DNA of 64,000 bases, from the NCBI GenBank assembly GCA_019279435.1, contig JAAALK010000079.1, positions 85,554,162-85,618,161 of the forward strand, given 5' to 3'. This document shows, piece after piece, positions 20,847 to 31,801 of this stretch. The notes below the pieces were generated by a model that saw nothing but the letters and a program-made list of their open reading frames with translations, had not been told where the DNA came from and did no database searches. How positions within the stretch are numbered: the stretch's first letter is position 1; the number at the start of each line of letters is the position of its first letter. This DNA is from Zizania palustris (lineage: Eukaryota > Streptophyta > Magnoliopsida > Poales > Poaceae). Both the position numbers and the translations under genes were made by a program.

Positions 20847-22064
20847 CTACGTGTGTAGTCGACCTGGATCCCTCATGTATGGATATACATGGTGGAAAAA
20901 CATATTAGATCTATTTTCTATCCACAGAAGATCAGAAGTTTCGATTCCAGATTAGAAGTTCTGATGCATGCCGGATCGGAAGTTCTGATACTTGATCGGA
21001 AGTTCTGATATTGAATAAGATTCAATAGAGAGAACATTTTTTCTATTAGAAATATTGATATTATATCGGAAGTTCCGACTAATCGGAAATTTTTATATTG
21101 GATCGGAATTTCTGATGTCGGTTTTTAATCGATATAGAGAGCAATATTGCCGTCAGAAGTTTCGTTTTGGAATTGGAAGTTCTGATCTAGTTCAGTCACT
21201 TGTAGATTCTTTGCCTAACTTTGTTTTGCACAGAAAATTGTGACTGGTATGGCCTTGTTAAATGTGATGTATGAGATGCATTCATTCAAGGTAAATAAAT
21301 ATGGCCATGCGGTCATGGTTATTTATAGCCCAAGGCTGATGTACATTTGTGACCTACGTGTCAAGTATTGATGCTTCGGCTCATGTAACTAGTATAGGTG
21401 CTATTTTAATAGGATAGTACAATTCCTAGAGGACGGAAGCACACACTCACTGATGGGAGCCATGGAGATGGAGATCGCCATGTGAAGGGGCCATACTATG
21501 TCACAGTCAATGTATAGTCTGTGGTTCTCACTTATGTTCTTGCCATACTATTCTTGCATGTTTTGTGCGCACTAGGGACATCACCTTGCTAGAATAGTTT
21601 TCCCTTAGAAAATTAAGTATTGATGCTCTTTCCAATAGCTACACCCACCAAGGATCTTGATCATCGATAGTGGGTCTGCCAAAGCAGGGTGCTATCTTTT
21701 ATCTTGACCAGTTGGGGTGGAAGTCGGACTTCCACACGCATAGTATTGGTTTGCTTAATGAGGCTATCAAAACGGTTTTGGGCCTTGGAGTATGGAGTTG
21801 GATGTTGAGCATTGGATGCTTCTCCAACGACAAGAGTCACATACGATGTGATTAGCAATGTATTGCTTACCTATGTCACCTAGCTTCTAGCAATGATGCC
21901 AAAGCTCACTAGGAGTTAAAATGAATATGGATCTTGTGCCACTATTAGTCATTAGAGGGAAAGTGACTATTTTTACATAGTGGAACATCTTTTATTGGAT
22001 AGAAGATAAACATTGCATTGTGATGAACCTTGCATTTAATCTTTGTAGATTATGGCACCAACTA
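20847..22064 (+). other. C2 leader
   Basis: About 1.2 kb of non-coding leader. The first 350 bases hold many copies of the GGAAGTTCCGAT-like motif, including two in direct succession near 20978-21012. The remainder has no recognisable coding content. Confidence 0.6.
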
Positions 22065-23098
22065 CTAATGTTAAGAGCACTTTAGTTTTTAATTTGTGAT
22101 CTATTATTGAATGAGAGAAATTGTCTAGAACAAATTTTATGGATTGGTAAAAATACATGAGATTTGTTCTCAAGCAGGAGAAAAAGGATTATGTTCTAAA
22201 TGAACCTCACCCTAATGAACCAGGGGATGATGCTTCTACAACAGACAAGCATGCTTATGACAACATGCTAGTGATTCTATTGATGTCAGTTGTCTAATGC
22301 TTGCCTGCATGTCCTCTGAGTTTCAGAAACAATTTGAGGAAAGAGATGCTTATGATATGATCGTATGTCTCAAGGGCATGTTTCAGAACTAGACAAGGTC
22401 GAGAGATACAATGTGTATAAGGCCTTGTTTGGGAGTATGTTGGCAGAAGAGAGCCCAGTGAGTCCTCATGTCATTAGGATGATTGATTACATTGAGACTC
22501 TAGAGAGATTGGGTTCTCCACTGCATCCATACTTGGCTATTAATTTGATCCTCTAGTCGCTACCCTTGACCTTTGAGCCATTCATTATGAATTACAATAT
22601 GGTTGGACTGGAGAAGACAATATGGTTTAGAAGTAGGGCAAAAAGAGAAAGAGGAAGGGCAAGGCTAAGACTTCAGATATGATCTCTAGTGCAAAGCCTA
22701 AACCAACTAGAACATCCAAGTCGGGTCCTACTAGCTCTAATGTTTGCCACCATTGCCACAAGACTAGACATTGGAAGCACAACTTCAAGGTGTATCTAGA
22801 AGAACAGAAGAATAAGAAGGGAAATGTGACTTCTGCTTCAGGTATTAATGTTATTGAAATTAATCTTGCAACTCATCCAAATGATTCATGGATATTTGAT
22901 ACCAGTTCGATGATTCATACTTGCAAATTATTGCAGGGGCTGAGTAGGACAAGAAAGTGCGCTAGTGGCGAATTGGATGTCTACATCAAAAATGGTGCGA
23001 AAGTTATGACGTTGACCGTTAGTGTTTATTCACTGTCGCTACCTTTAGGATTAGTTTTGGAGTTGAATAATTGTTATTTCATTCCCGCCTTAGTTTGA
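22065..23098 (+). pseudogene. C2 gag, zinc knuckle and protease remnant
   Basis: Copia gag is recognisable in fragments: NFMDWYKYMRFVLKQEKKDYVL with stops before it, then a region matching the UBN2 type, then a zinc knuckle CHHCHKTRHWKHNF whose last Cys is Phe. The protease remnant WIFDTSSMIHTC keeps Asp and Thr but has Ser where Gly is expected. Several stops and frameshifts occur upstream of 22679. It cannot make a working protein. Confidence 0.75.
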
Positions 23099-23269
23099 AA
23101 CAATATCTCTTCTTCATGTTTAGAAGAAGATGATTTTTAATTCGTAACAAAGAACAAGTGTTTTTCAATATTTTCGAATGGCATGCTCTATGGTGTTTGT
23201 CCATTGGTCAATGGATTATATATTTCAAGTCTGAAGATGCACACATTTATAACATTAGTACAAAGAAAC

Positions 23270-23700
23270 AATGAATCAATGATTTGAATCCTACCTACAT
23301 GTGGCATTATCGTTTGGGTCATATAAACGAGAAGCGCGTATAGAAGCTCCATACTGATGGACTTTTGGAGTCATTTGATTTTGAATGTGGACTCAATGAC
23401 ACATGTGAGTCTCACTTACTTGGAAAAATGACAAAGACGCCTTTCAGTGGTCAAAGTGAGAAGGCGAGTGAGCTATTGGCCAATGTACATACTGATATAT
23501 GTGGACCAATGAGCCATGCCACAAGAGGTGGTTTTCAATACCTTATCACTTTTACTGATAACTTTAGTAGATATGGTTATGTCTACTTAATGAGGCATAA
23601 GTGGGAGTCCTTTGAAAAGTTGAAGAATTTCCAAAATGAAGTACAAAATCATACGGGCAAGACAATTAAATTTCTACAATCCGATCTTATCATCATGTAG
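23270..23700 (+). pseudogene. C2 integrase, N-terminal half
   Basis: Pre-integrase and integrase core start: WHYRLGHINEKR near 23300, CESHLLGKMTKTPF, then the first catalytic Asp in NVHTDICGPM and the second near FLQSDLIIM. The frame ends at 23698-23700, directly after the second Asp, where the element loses similarity to any polymerase. The catalytic Glu and all of RT are missing. Confidence 0.8.
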
Positions 23701-24439
23701 GACAGTGATGATAAATAGATTAGCACATCCAACTGATTGATGATCACGTTTCACAGATCATAGACATAGAGATGTTAAATCAGTGATGTGGACACATGTT
23801 GGTGAACATGATGTTGGATAGATCCACTTGAGATACTATTGGGGTTGTTATTGTAATGTGCCATCAGTTGTCATCTCAAATGGTGTACCTGCAGAATCCT
23901 CAGACCTGAGATAGTCATTTGATTCCAGAATGCGTAGTGACACACTTAGATGATTCCTAACATTATTTCGTAACAGGGTAGTAATAAGAGTTGTTTTCAA
24001 GTGTGTTGTGAAACATGTCTTGGGATGTGAGTGGTCAAGATGGAATTTACCCCTCCTAATAATGGGAGAGACGTCTGTAGGCCCCTCAAGGTAGTCGGAT
24101 TGGAAAACTGCATGGCCAAGACACTATGACTAAAGAGTTAGTCATGATTTGAATCCACTACTTGTTCGAGTGAAATGTTGAGCTGTCCAACAAGGGTGGC
24201 ACGAATCTCGCCTTAAGCTTGACTGATGTCGTGTGGTAAAGGGACTGGTGAGTGCATATATCAAGGTTCAGTGAAAATTGATTTTGTATGCTTTCGAGGG
24301 TCAATATATGCTACTAGGTACCGCTATTGATCAGTGAGTCAGAAAAAGATTTCTGGGAAACAACCGTTAGTGTATGAACCTATCGTGTCACACACTTAAG
24401 GGGATGGATTAATAAAATTGCAAAGAATTGGTTCTTGTG
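23701..24439 (+). other. C2 3' non-coding region
   Basis: No coding frame or domain recognised; lies between the truncated integrase and the polypurine tract. Confidence 0.5.
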
Positions 24440-24451
24440 CAAGTGGGAGAT
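24440..24451 (+). other. Polypurine tract of C2
   Basis: CAAGTGGGAGAT directly precedes the 3' LTR start TGAAGGAAC. AAGTGGGAGATTG is a typical plant Copia polypurine tract. Confidence 0.85.
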
Positions 24452-25249
24452 TGAAGGAACAGTGCCCAAGAAAATTCCGGTTGGATCAGAAGTTCTGATT
24501 TGGAATCAGAAGTTCCGACTATTTTCTGAGTTGGAAGCAGAGAGCTCAAATCAGAATTTCTGATATGGCATTGGAAGTTTCGATAATTTATTGTTTACGA
24601 AATAGAGAGCTCAAATCGGATGTTCCGATATGGTATCGGAAGTTCTGATAATTTCTAATGTAGAAACAGAGTTGAAACCATAAGTTTCGATGCATATCAG
24701 AAAAAATTGCACTGATCAGAAGTTATGATAGGAGGTATCAAAAGTTCTGATGATTCCTAAAATTGTAGTCTGAGAGCCCTGATCGGAAGTTCCGATCCAT
24801 GGATCGGAAGTTCTGAGGTGGGCGTAATAGATTGGATCTGTTAGGTCTCGAATTGTTTGAGACCATGGCTCTTACCTCTATATAAAGAGAGGAGGAGGAG
24901 GTCTTGGACATGAAGTTATTCATAGTTTAGATGAGATCTAAACCCTAGCAACCAATAACTCCTCCTCTCCCTTTGTTGATCTTAAAAGTTGAGATTGAGA
25001 AATCTCCCCATTCTCACATACGGTGATAGCTCACCGGCATGGGAAGGATCTCATCCCTATACGTGTGGATACCGTGGAGGTGATGCTGCAATAGCGGCAC
25101 TCGTGGGCTTCTACACATGGACACCATCATCGTCTTCATCGATTGGATCACCGGGGAACGGCCGGAGCGAGGCGTGGATAGGCGAGGACGCGCTTCCCCG
25201 GCATCTTCTTCTGTTGCACTTAGCGTGTCTTGTGCTATAAGGCAAACAT
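24452..25249 (+). repeat. C2 3' LTR
   Basis: Begins TGAAGGAACAGTGCCC and matches the left LTR to about 25249, where the last ~80 bases of the left LTR have no counterpart. It has more GGAAGTTCTGAT-like motifs than the left LTR because of a longer block at 24480-24820. Confidence 0.78.
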
Positions 25250-25259
25250 GTAAGTTGTA

Positions 25260-26617
25260 GATAAAATAAATAGAATATAAAATTTGTTGTCTTTTGACAC
25301 ATGATACCTTCCCTTTTGCACTAGAACACTTCTCTACGAGTTAAAGCCACTGCTCATCATTCAGACTCGAAACAGGAGAAGTTGTCCTCACTTCATTAGC
25401 CGGTACACCGATGAAGTAGTTCTTCTTCAACAAATATCTACTCTAGAGTACCCTAGTTTGGAGTATATTGGTGCAGGATTCTATTGTTTCCTTATCCTTT
25501 TCATCAACTGCCAGCCTAGTCTGGAGAAGTCAATCAACCATGAACCCTCTTAGAATTTAGCTTTTAGCATTTGATACAATGACTTATCAAAGGTAGTAGA
25601 TAGATATGGAAGGTATTAATTTACTTACTGATAACTTGTTCGTTGAATTCTTTCATATGGGTTCCATCATTCTTGTAATTGTTTTAGTGAGTTAGGATAG
25701 GTATGTTGTCCATAATGATAATTCCAGCCTCTGAAGCTAGCTTAGCAGCTTGTACATGCTTTTCTGGCCTTTTGTTCCCACCAGCAACATGAATCAACAG
25801 CCTTCTTCCCATAGCTTTTATCATATTGTCCAGGAATGTGCCCTTTGTTGGTGATCTTGGTTTTCTTGGATCATGTTGTTGACCTACAAATGTGTCACTA
25901 TGAGAATTAGATTACTCCATGTAAATAAAAGAATGTGAGAAAGGGTGATCATTTACTTGCCTTCAGGAGCAACCTCGAACTATTCTGGTACCTCATCTTC
26001 ATGTGTATTGCTTGGGTCATCAAAAATAGACAAATCCATATCAGGACTTGGGGGATCATGTTCTTCTTTGCCTTGTACCACAGTGTCGACACCATTGTTC
26101 TCGGGTTGTGGATCTATGTGTTCCTTAGTCCTATATTCTTCGAAGTTGGTGCTGTACTTTTTTCCAGACCTTGTAAAAACTCCAAGAGTTGCCTCTCTTC
26201 CTAGAGTTGCCCTCACTCTTTTTGTTCCACCTAGAGGCATCTTTGTCTTCTTCTTATTGGATACTCGAGGGTCAGTTTCCTAATACACAAGGGTCAATTA
26301 TATTATTATTACTTGTATGAAAATAAATCTCAGATGATATTCGGACTAATACCCCCAATCAAGATTAAGAAGAGACATTTTCTAAGCTAGTATTAACACA
26401 TTCATCTTGATCTTCTTGTACCTCTTCAGCTCTAGGAAGATATTCGGATGAATCTGACCCCTCATCAGTATTTTTTCGTTTGTTTGCTTGTTTGGCTTCT
26501 GAGAACTTGCAGTTGCCATGCTATTGTTAAAAGAAGCGGCCAAGGAATGGAGTCCCAATCTCTCCATCTTTCTGTTGTTCTCCTCAATTTGTAAGGCCCG
26601 TGACCTTTCATAGTATC
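25260..26617 (-). pseudogene. En/Spm (CACTA)-type transposase-associated gene relic
   Basis: Reverse-strand exons of the plant Ptta/En/Spm-type protein that accompanies CACTA elements. Exon pieces are: 26617 to about 26350 (YYERSRALQIEENNRKMERL, then an acidic TDEGSDSSEYLPR after a frameshift); 26279-25957 (KMPLGGTKRVRATLGREAT, FTRSGKKYSTNF); 25883-25629 (GQQHDPRKPRSPTKGTF, DNMIKAMGRRLLIHVAGGNK); and about 25570-25260 (TRLAVDEKDKETIESCTNI, YFIGVPANEVRTTS) with two stops. Intron borders look real: acceptors at 26617, 26279 and 25883, donors at 25957 and 25629 (GTAAGTAAAT). The family name is from recall of plant En/Spm proteins. The 3' end is cut by C2. Confidence 0.65.
25884..25956 (-). other. 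Intron in the En/Spm-type relic
   Basis: On the reverse strand a GTAAATGATC donor and a TTTGTAG acceptor bracket 73 bp between the GTKRV-containing exon and the GQQHDP exon. This supports a formerly spliced gene rather than a processed copy. Confidence 0.6.
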
Positions 26618-27195
26618 CTATTTGTGGAATAAATTTTAGTACAACTATTACCTATGTAGTGCAGGAACTAACTAGAAAACTAGTACATGTGTTAACACTA
26701 CACAAGAATGTGTCAGAGACCCTAGGTTTTAAAAAATTACATGTTTTAGGGAATCTAGGTATTAAAAATAACAAAATTTCAGAGACAGTCGGTATTACAA
26801 AATGACATGTTTCCCTTCTTTATTATAAACAAGAAGTAGTTTGTATATCTTTAGTTCCACATGATGCTTTATTACAAAATTGCATAATGTTGATGTATAT
26901 AATCTAGTTTAGTTCTGGGAGTTTTCATGCATGTTTTCATGCATCTTGTTTTCCAAATGTGTTTGAATTTGTCTGCTCTAACAAAAAATAAATAAAATAT
27001 GTGCTCCAAGATACTACTGTTATAGATATTTTGACATATTTGAAAATAGTACACAATACATGTGCAATACATAGCCCTATTAAAAGATGCAACAAATAGA
27101 AATTGGATGTACCAAAATCCCCTTTAAAAAACACATTCATATTGGCTGTAGAACGCAAATGCTAAATCATGAACATTCGGTAGAACTTGGGGACG
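26618..27195. other. No recognised feature
   Basis: AT-rich DNA upstream of the En/Spm-type relic. A CACTACACAAGAATGTG string at about 26697 resembles a CACTA terminus but has no partner, so I do not call it. Confidence 0.4.
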
Positions 27196-27309
27196 TTAGG
27201 ATAAAGCCTTTAGGCACCACCATCGTGTCTCCGATGAGTTTGAATCGAGCTTGATGGAGTGGTGTGGCTCTTTCGTCTCTAGGTTGCAGGTCACGGAGCT
27301 TAGGCGCAG

Positions 27310-27435
27310 AGTGGATCTTAGCTTAGGTGCGGAGTGGATCGACGGGGTAGAGGGTGGTGGGGTGGAGGGCAGCGGGGTGGACGACAATGGGGTGGAGGGC
27401 GGTGGGGTGTAGGTCGATGAGGTGGAGTGTAGCAA
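27310..27435. repeat. G-rich minisatellite (GGGGTGGAGGGC-like)
   Basis: About eight degenerate copies of a 12-15 base unit around GGGGTGGAGGGCGGT. The reverse frame gives a Pro/Ser/Thr repeat (TPPPSTPLSSTPLPST) that I take as a by-product of the repeat. Confidence 0.6.
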
Positions 27436-27669
27436 TGTATTATAGGGTTTTGGCTGAGTGGGGGTGGAGGGTGAATGGATTCATAAATATATACTCCATA
27501 GTGTATTTACTATTTTGTCCCTAGTCACTTGGTTGAGGATACCATATGCTGGAGGGTAGTATAGGTTTTTTGCATGTTCCAAAAATTGGGCGGGGGAAAC
27601 GCGGAAATTGCCAAAGCGTTAGGTAGGAGCCGGAAAAGGAATTTCTTTTATCTTAAAATAAAAGAAAAT

Positions 27670-30600
27670 AATTTATTAATTATGTTTGTAAGAATTAACT
27701 TAAATTAGGTGAATTAGGATTTAAAGTAGGAAAGGGTTGGGTTTAATAGTATATCCTTAATTAAATTTTACTTTAATCTTGAAACTTTTTCAATGATCAA
27801 AATGCAATATAGCTTATGCCATGTTAAAATTTGGTATTTTTCTAGGTGAGTTTACTATTTTTGATTTATTAATTATGTTTGTAAGAATTAAATTAAATTA
27901 TGTGAAATTTGAACCGCAAGTATGTGAAATAATGAATCAAAATTTATATAAAAATCATATTACTCTTTTTTAGTTCTTAAACACTAATTTGATAAAAAAA
28001 TGTATGAAAATCTAGGTTACGACACTAGACGGGCAACATGGAGCTTAATGATTTATAAATTCAAACAAGATCAAATGAAGTCTAAAAAACACGAGACATG
28101 TCATGGTGTTATAATATGATACATATATGTTGTGATAAAAAAAATTAAAAATGTTTCGAGAAATATGTCACAAAGAATGTTATGAAACCTAGAGATTCTC
28201 TAAGGACGAGTTAGGATTTAAAGTAGGAAAGGGTTGGGTTTAATAGAAAATCCTTGATTAAATTTTACTTTAAGCTTTAAATTTTTTGTATGATCAAAAT
28301 GAAATGTAGCTTATGTCATGTTAAAATTTGGTATTTTTCTAGGTGAGTTTACTATTTTTGATTTATTAATTATTTTTGTAAGAATTAAATTAAATTATGT
28401 GAAATTTGAACTGCAAGTACTTGAAATAATGAATCAAAATTTATATAAAATCATATTAATATTTTTTAGTTTATTTTTAGTTCTTATCCACTAATTTGAA
28501 AAAAATGTAAAAAATATAGGTTATGACACTAGACAAGCAACGTGGAGCTTAATGGTTTATAAATTCTAACAAGATCAAATGAAGTCTAAAAAACACGAGA
28601 CATGTCATGGTATTATAATATGATACATATATGTTGTGAGAAACCAAGGGTTGGTTTTGGACTCTGTGATGAGTGATTGACAGATTTTATCCTCTGATTT
28701 GAAGGGGTCCCTCTAAAGGGGTTCGAAGGTTGTTTCACCGAAGGGTTCGATGGGTTTGTTTGCTGCAGCTGTTGCAGCGGAGTGTGCCTGTCGGAGGGGT
28801 CCGACAGTACACGATGACTGGGTCATACCGAAGGACTCGGTACTTTGGGCGGTACACCGGAGTGTGTGCCAAAGGTTGTTTACCCAGAGAGGTCTCCGGG
28901 GTACTAGATACACTTGTCTGTTTTTCTGTGGTGCGCAGGTGACTTCGGAGGTGACAGACGGTTCGCAGCAAGTGAACCTGTGTCAAGCGGGAGGCTTGAT
29001 GTTGGGCGAGCGGGGAGCTCGGTCACAAAGGCTGCGGAGGGGTCGAGGTCGGTCCTCATGTCAAGGTGCGCCAGGAGAAGGCGGAGAGTGCGGAGTGTGG
29101 CTCCGGCTGATGGTACTCCGAGATGAAGTACTCGGAGGCGAGGCACTTCGAAGGGTACTCCGAATGGAGTGACTTCAGAGTATGGTGGATGAAGTCCTCA
29201 GCAATGAGGCAAGGCATTCGAAGTGTGCTTCGGAGAGAGGCACTCGAAGGATGACCCGACGAAGGTCTCAGAAGTCGAGGTGCATCGAAGGCATGGTCCG
29301 GGTGAGGTTCATCGAGGAATGTGCTCGGGGAGAGACACTGCAATGAAGTGCTCATGGAATGCTTCATGCGGAGGCCTTGGATGAAGGAGGGACTTCGAAG
29401 GGTGGTACTTCGAAGGTGGGGCTTCGGAGAAAGGCTGACTTGAGGTACTTCGGCCATGCATGGCTTCGGTACACGGGCTGACGGAGTTCGAGCTGGGAGT
29501 AGCTGCGAATCCATGGTGGTCCTCTCCGGAGGTATTGGTGCGAAGGCGCAAGGGCTTTGACGGCTTCGGCTCAAAACCATCATTGTATCGAAGGCTGACT
29601 TCGGTGAAGCGAAGGCCGTCAGGCTCAAGGCTTCTCACCGAAGCTACCGCATCCCTCGCGTGCGAAGGGGGGCTTCAGAAGACTCCAAGACTGCAAAGGC
29701 TGAACGTGTCTACTCTGCAAAAGCTGATGCTGTCTCCTCTGCGAAGCTGACAAAAGAAGCCTCCAAATAAAGCAGGCTACCAGCTGTACCCCCTGTTCTG
29801 ATGAGACAAAAACTGTGTAAACCCTAGGGGTAAAGTAGTCTATTCACAGGGCTGAATAGTGCCTATAAATAGTGGAGGCTAGCTAGGCCACAGTAACACT
29901 TTGAGCAGCCATTTTTGAGCTCCTGTGCTAGCCGCCACATACTCTTGTATTCAGTCTGTGAGTTCATTTTCTGTTCCCTTTTCAAGCAATGAAACTTTGA
30001 TTCTGTTTTCATTTATTGTTTGAACTTGTATGCCTACTTTGCACTACATGTTTTGATTTCTCTGTGCACCATCTTTTTCTGAGTTGAGTTTGTGCACTAG
30101 ATCTCTTCTAGAGAAGTGTGTGAGAGGTCTGTTCGTGTGAAGTGTGTGTTTTTCAGTGTTTGTTCGCTCTGTGTAAACTAGAGGCTAGACCTCTCTGATT
30201 ACTAGCGAAGCATTGTCTTTGGGTTGAATCGAAGCCCGTTTTCTTCCCTTGTCGAAGTCCTCGGTGAAGTGTGTTCTGTGTGCATTTAGACCTTCGAAGT
30301 ACGAAGCCTAGTACCAGTTGCTAGCGCTGAGTGTTTGATCGAAGTCCTCAGAGGGAAGTCTACTCTTGCGAAGGGTGAAGTGCGAAGTCTGCTCGAAAGC
30401 ACCTAGTGTGCAGAGCCTGCATTGACTTAGCAGAGTTGAGTTTTTGGTGTTGTGGGTGGAGCGAAGTCTTCTTGGCTTCAAACTTTTTCTCCTTGCGAAG
30501 CCTGGTTTCGGAGCTGTGGAATACCTCCAAACCAGAACTCCGAAGGGTGTGTTCGAAGCCTGTTCCGCAGAAGACAGAATTAAAACAGAAGGCTATTTTT

Positions 30601-30925
30601 AGTTTGAAATTTAAAAGCTCCCATTCACCCCCCTCTGGTCGCCATTTCTGGTCCAACAGTTGTGATAAAAAATTAAAAATATTTCGAGAAATATGTCACA
30701 TAGAATGTTATGAAACCTAGAGATTCTCTAAGGACGAATTAGGATTTAAAGTAGGAAAGGGTTGGGTTTAATAGCAAATCCTTGATTAAATTTTACTTTA
30801 AACTTGAAACTTTTTCTATGATCAAAATGCAATATAGCTTATGTCATGTTAAATTTTGGTATTTTTCGAGGTGATTTTTACTATTTTTGATTTATTAATT
30901 ATGTTTGTTAGAATTAAATTCTAAG
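27670..30925. repeat. ~500-bp tandem repeat, three partial units
   Basis: TTAGGATTTAAAGTAGGAAA recurs at 27714, 28211 and 30739. Allowing for the inserted solo LTR, spacing is about 497 and 502 bp. Units share TTTGGTATTTTTC, TGATTTATTAATTATG and CATGTCATGGTRTTATAATA blocks. The same unit type occurs inside CACTA-2 (38110-38516, 43909-44389), so it is probably CACTA-derived. Confidence 0.8.
28637..30658 (+). mobile_element. C3: solo LTR of the C1/C4 Copia family
   Basis: A 2,022-bp LTR, TGAGAAACC to GTCCAACA, with no interior and no primer site. The tandem repeat is interrupted cleanly on both sides. GTTG flanks both ends (28633-28636 and 30659-30662), a four-base duplication or an imperfect five-base one. 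A TATA box lies at 29864-29870. Solo LTRs arise by recombination between the two LTRs of one element. Confidence 0.92.
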
Positions 30926-31415
30926 AAAAATATAAAAAAGATGAAAAAGTAAATAACAAAAAACTCTGGCAGGCAGGGGTAAAACCCAAGACCACTCAGC
31001 CCACACAATCAACCCATCACCACTAAGCTATGCGCAATGACTCAACAGATAGAGTGAGAGAAATCTTATTTTGCCCTTCATTGCCCATCCGCATCTCCAT
31101 TGCCCTTCGGCCTTCCCCATTACCTCTCCATTTCACAGTCCCAATCTCTATTCCCCTTCTCCCACCGCCACTGCCCCCAATCACCCACCGCCACCGCTGC
31201 CGCCCCCAATCACCCACCGCCACCGTCGCCACCCCTAATCACCCACCACCACCACTGCCACCCCTAATCTCCCACCGCCACTGCCGCTTATGGCTGGCCT
31301 AAAGCAAGCATCAGCGCAAAACCTCAAGCGAGACGCTCATGGTAGGTTTTGCTCACTGACCTAGTGGGAGTGCTCAGGCACCTTATCAGCAAGTGGCGAC
31401 GACACCTCTTTAGAG
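30926..31415. other. C-rich CCACCG-repeat block
   Basis: 31065-31300 is C-rich with CCCAATCACCCACCGCCACC-like repeats. The open frame over it is a repeat artefact in my view. It sits directly after the last ~500-bp unit, the same relative place as C-rich blocks at 19135 and 54650. Confidence 0.5.
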
Positions 31416-31801
31416 ATGGAGGGCATCATCGTGATGGAGGCATGCCCCATGTGTCATGGCCCTATTAAGCCTGGCCACAGATATGAGTCCTTATTCACAC
31501 GGATGAAAATCGTCATCGACTCGATGGACTCGAATGACGGCATTCTTGCGGTGGTGGCAAGCAGCTCCGGCACCAAGCAAGCGGCGGCAAGCGACCAAGA
31601 GAACGATGGCAAGTAGCTCAGGCACCAAGCGGCACAAAGCTATGGCGACAAGCGTCTCCGGCACCAAGCACCAACAACGAAGACATCTTTTTCCCACAAT
31701 CTTGACGCCGTGAAAGAAATATTGCATTTTGTGATTGAGAAGATGCATGTCCACGAGGAGAAAATTGAAGCACTGATTGAGAAGCTCTTGAACAAGTGAT
31801 G
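31416..31801 (+). pseudogene. Unrecognised coding-like fragment
   Basis: A 66-codon frame starts at 31416 (MEGIIVMEACPMCHG) and a second open stretch at about 31710-31799 reads EKMHVHEEKIEALIEKLLNK, a charged amphipathic helix pattern, ending in TGA. Tandem CCGGCACCAAGC-like repeats lie between. I do not recognise a family. It may be a captured or dying gene tail, or chance. Confidence 0.3.

Larger units (their letters stand above)
20065..25249 (+). mobile_element. C2: RT-less Ty1/Copia element
   Basis: Two LTRs (20065-20830 and 24452-25249) flank a decayed interior with an iMet-type primer site, gag, a zinc knuckle, a protease remnant and the first half of integrase. After the second integrase Asp region (23700) the sequence jumps to 3' non-coding DNA, so RT and RNase H are absent. 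Repeated ATCGGAAGTTCCGAT-like motifs fill both LTRs and the leader. No clean target duplication was found; the right LTR end appears to lack about 80 bp present in the left LTR. Confidence 0.85.

Noticed and set aside
20925..21200. Heat-shock element array in the C2 leader
   Set aside because: A heat-shock element needs GAA and TTC two bases apart (GAAnnTTC). Here they are one base apart (GAAGTTC), so the standard site is not formed.
26697..26720. CACTA terminus CACTACACAAGAATGTG
   Set aside because: No matching end or three-base duplication within reach, and the following text lacks subterminal repeats.
30960..31030. tRNA or SINE-like segment (GGGGTAAAACCCAAGACC)
   Set aside because: Resembles a tRNA T-arm region only loosely; no second box, no cloverleaf and no tail were found.
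31030..31302. Proline-rich protein of 90 codons
   Set aside because: The frame is a direct read-out of CCACCG repeats; no flanking gene structure.
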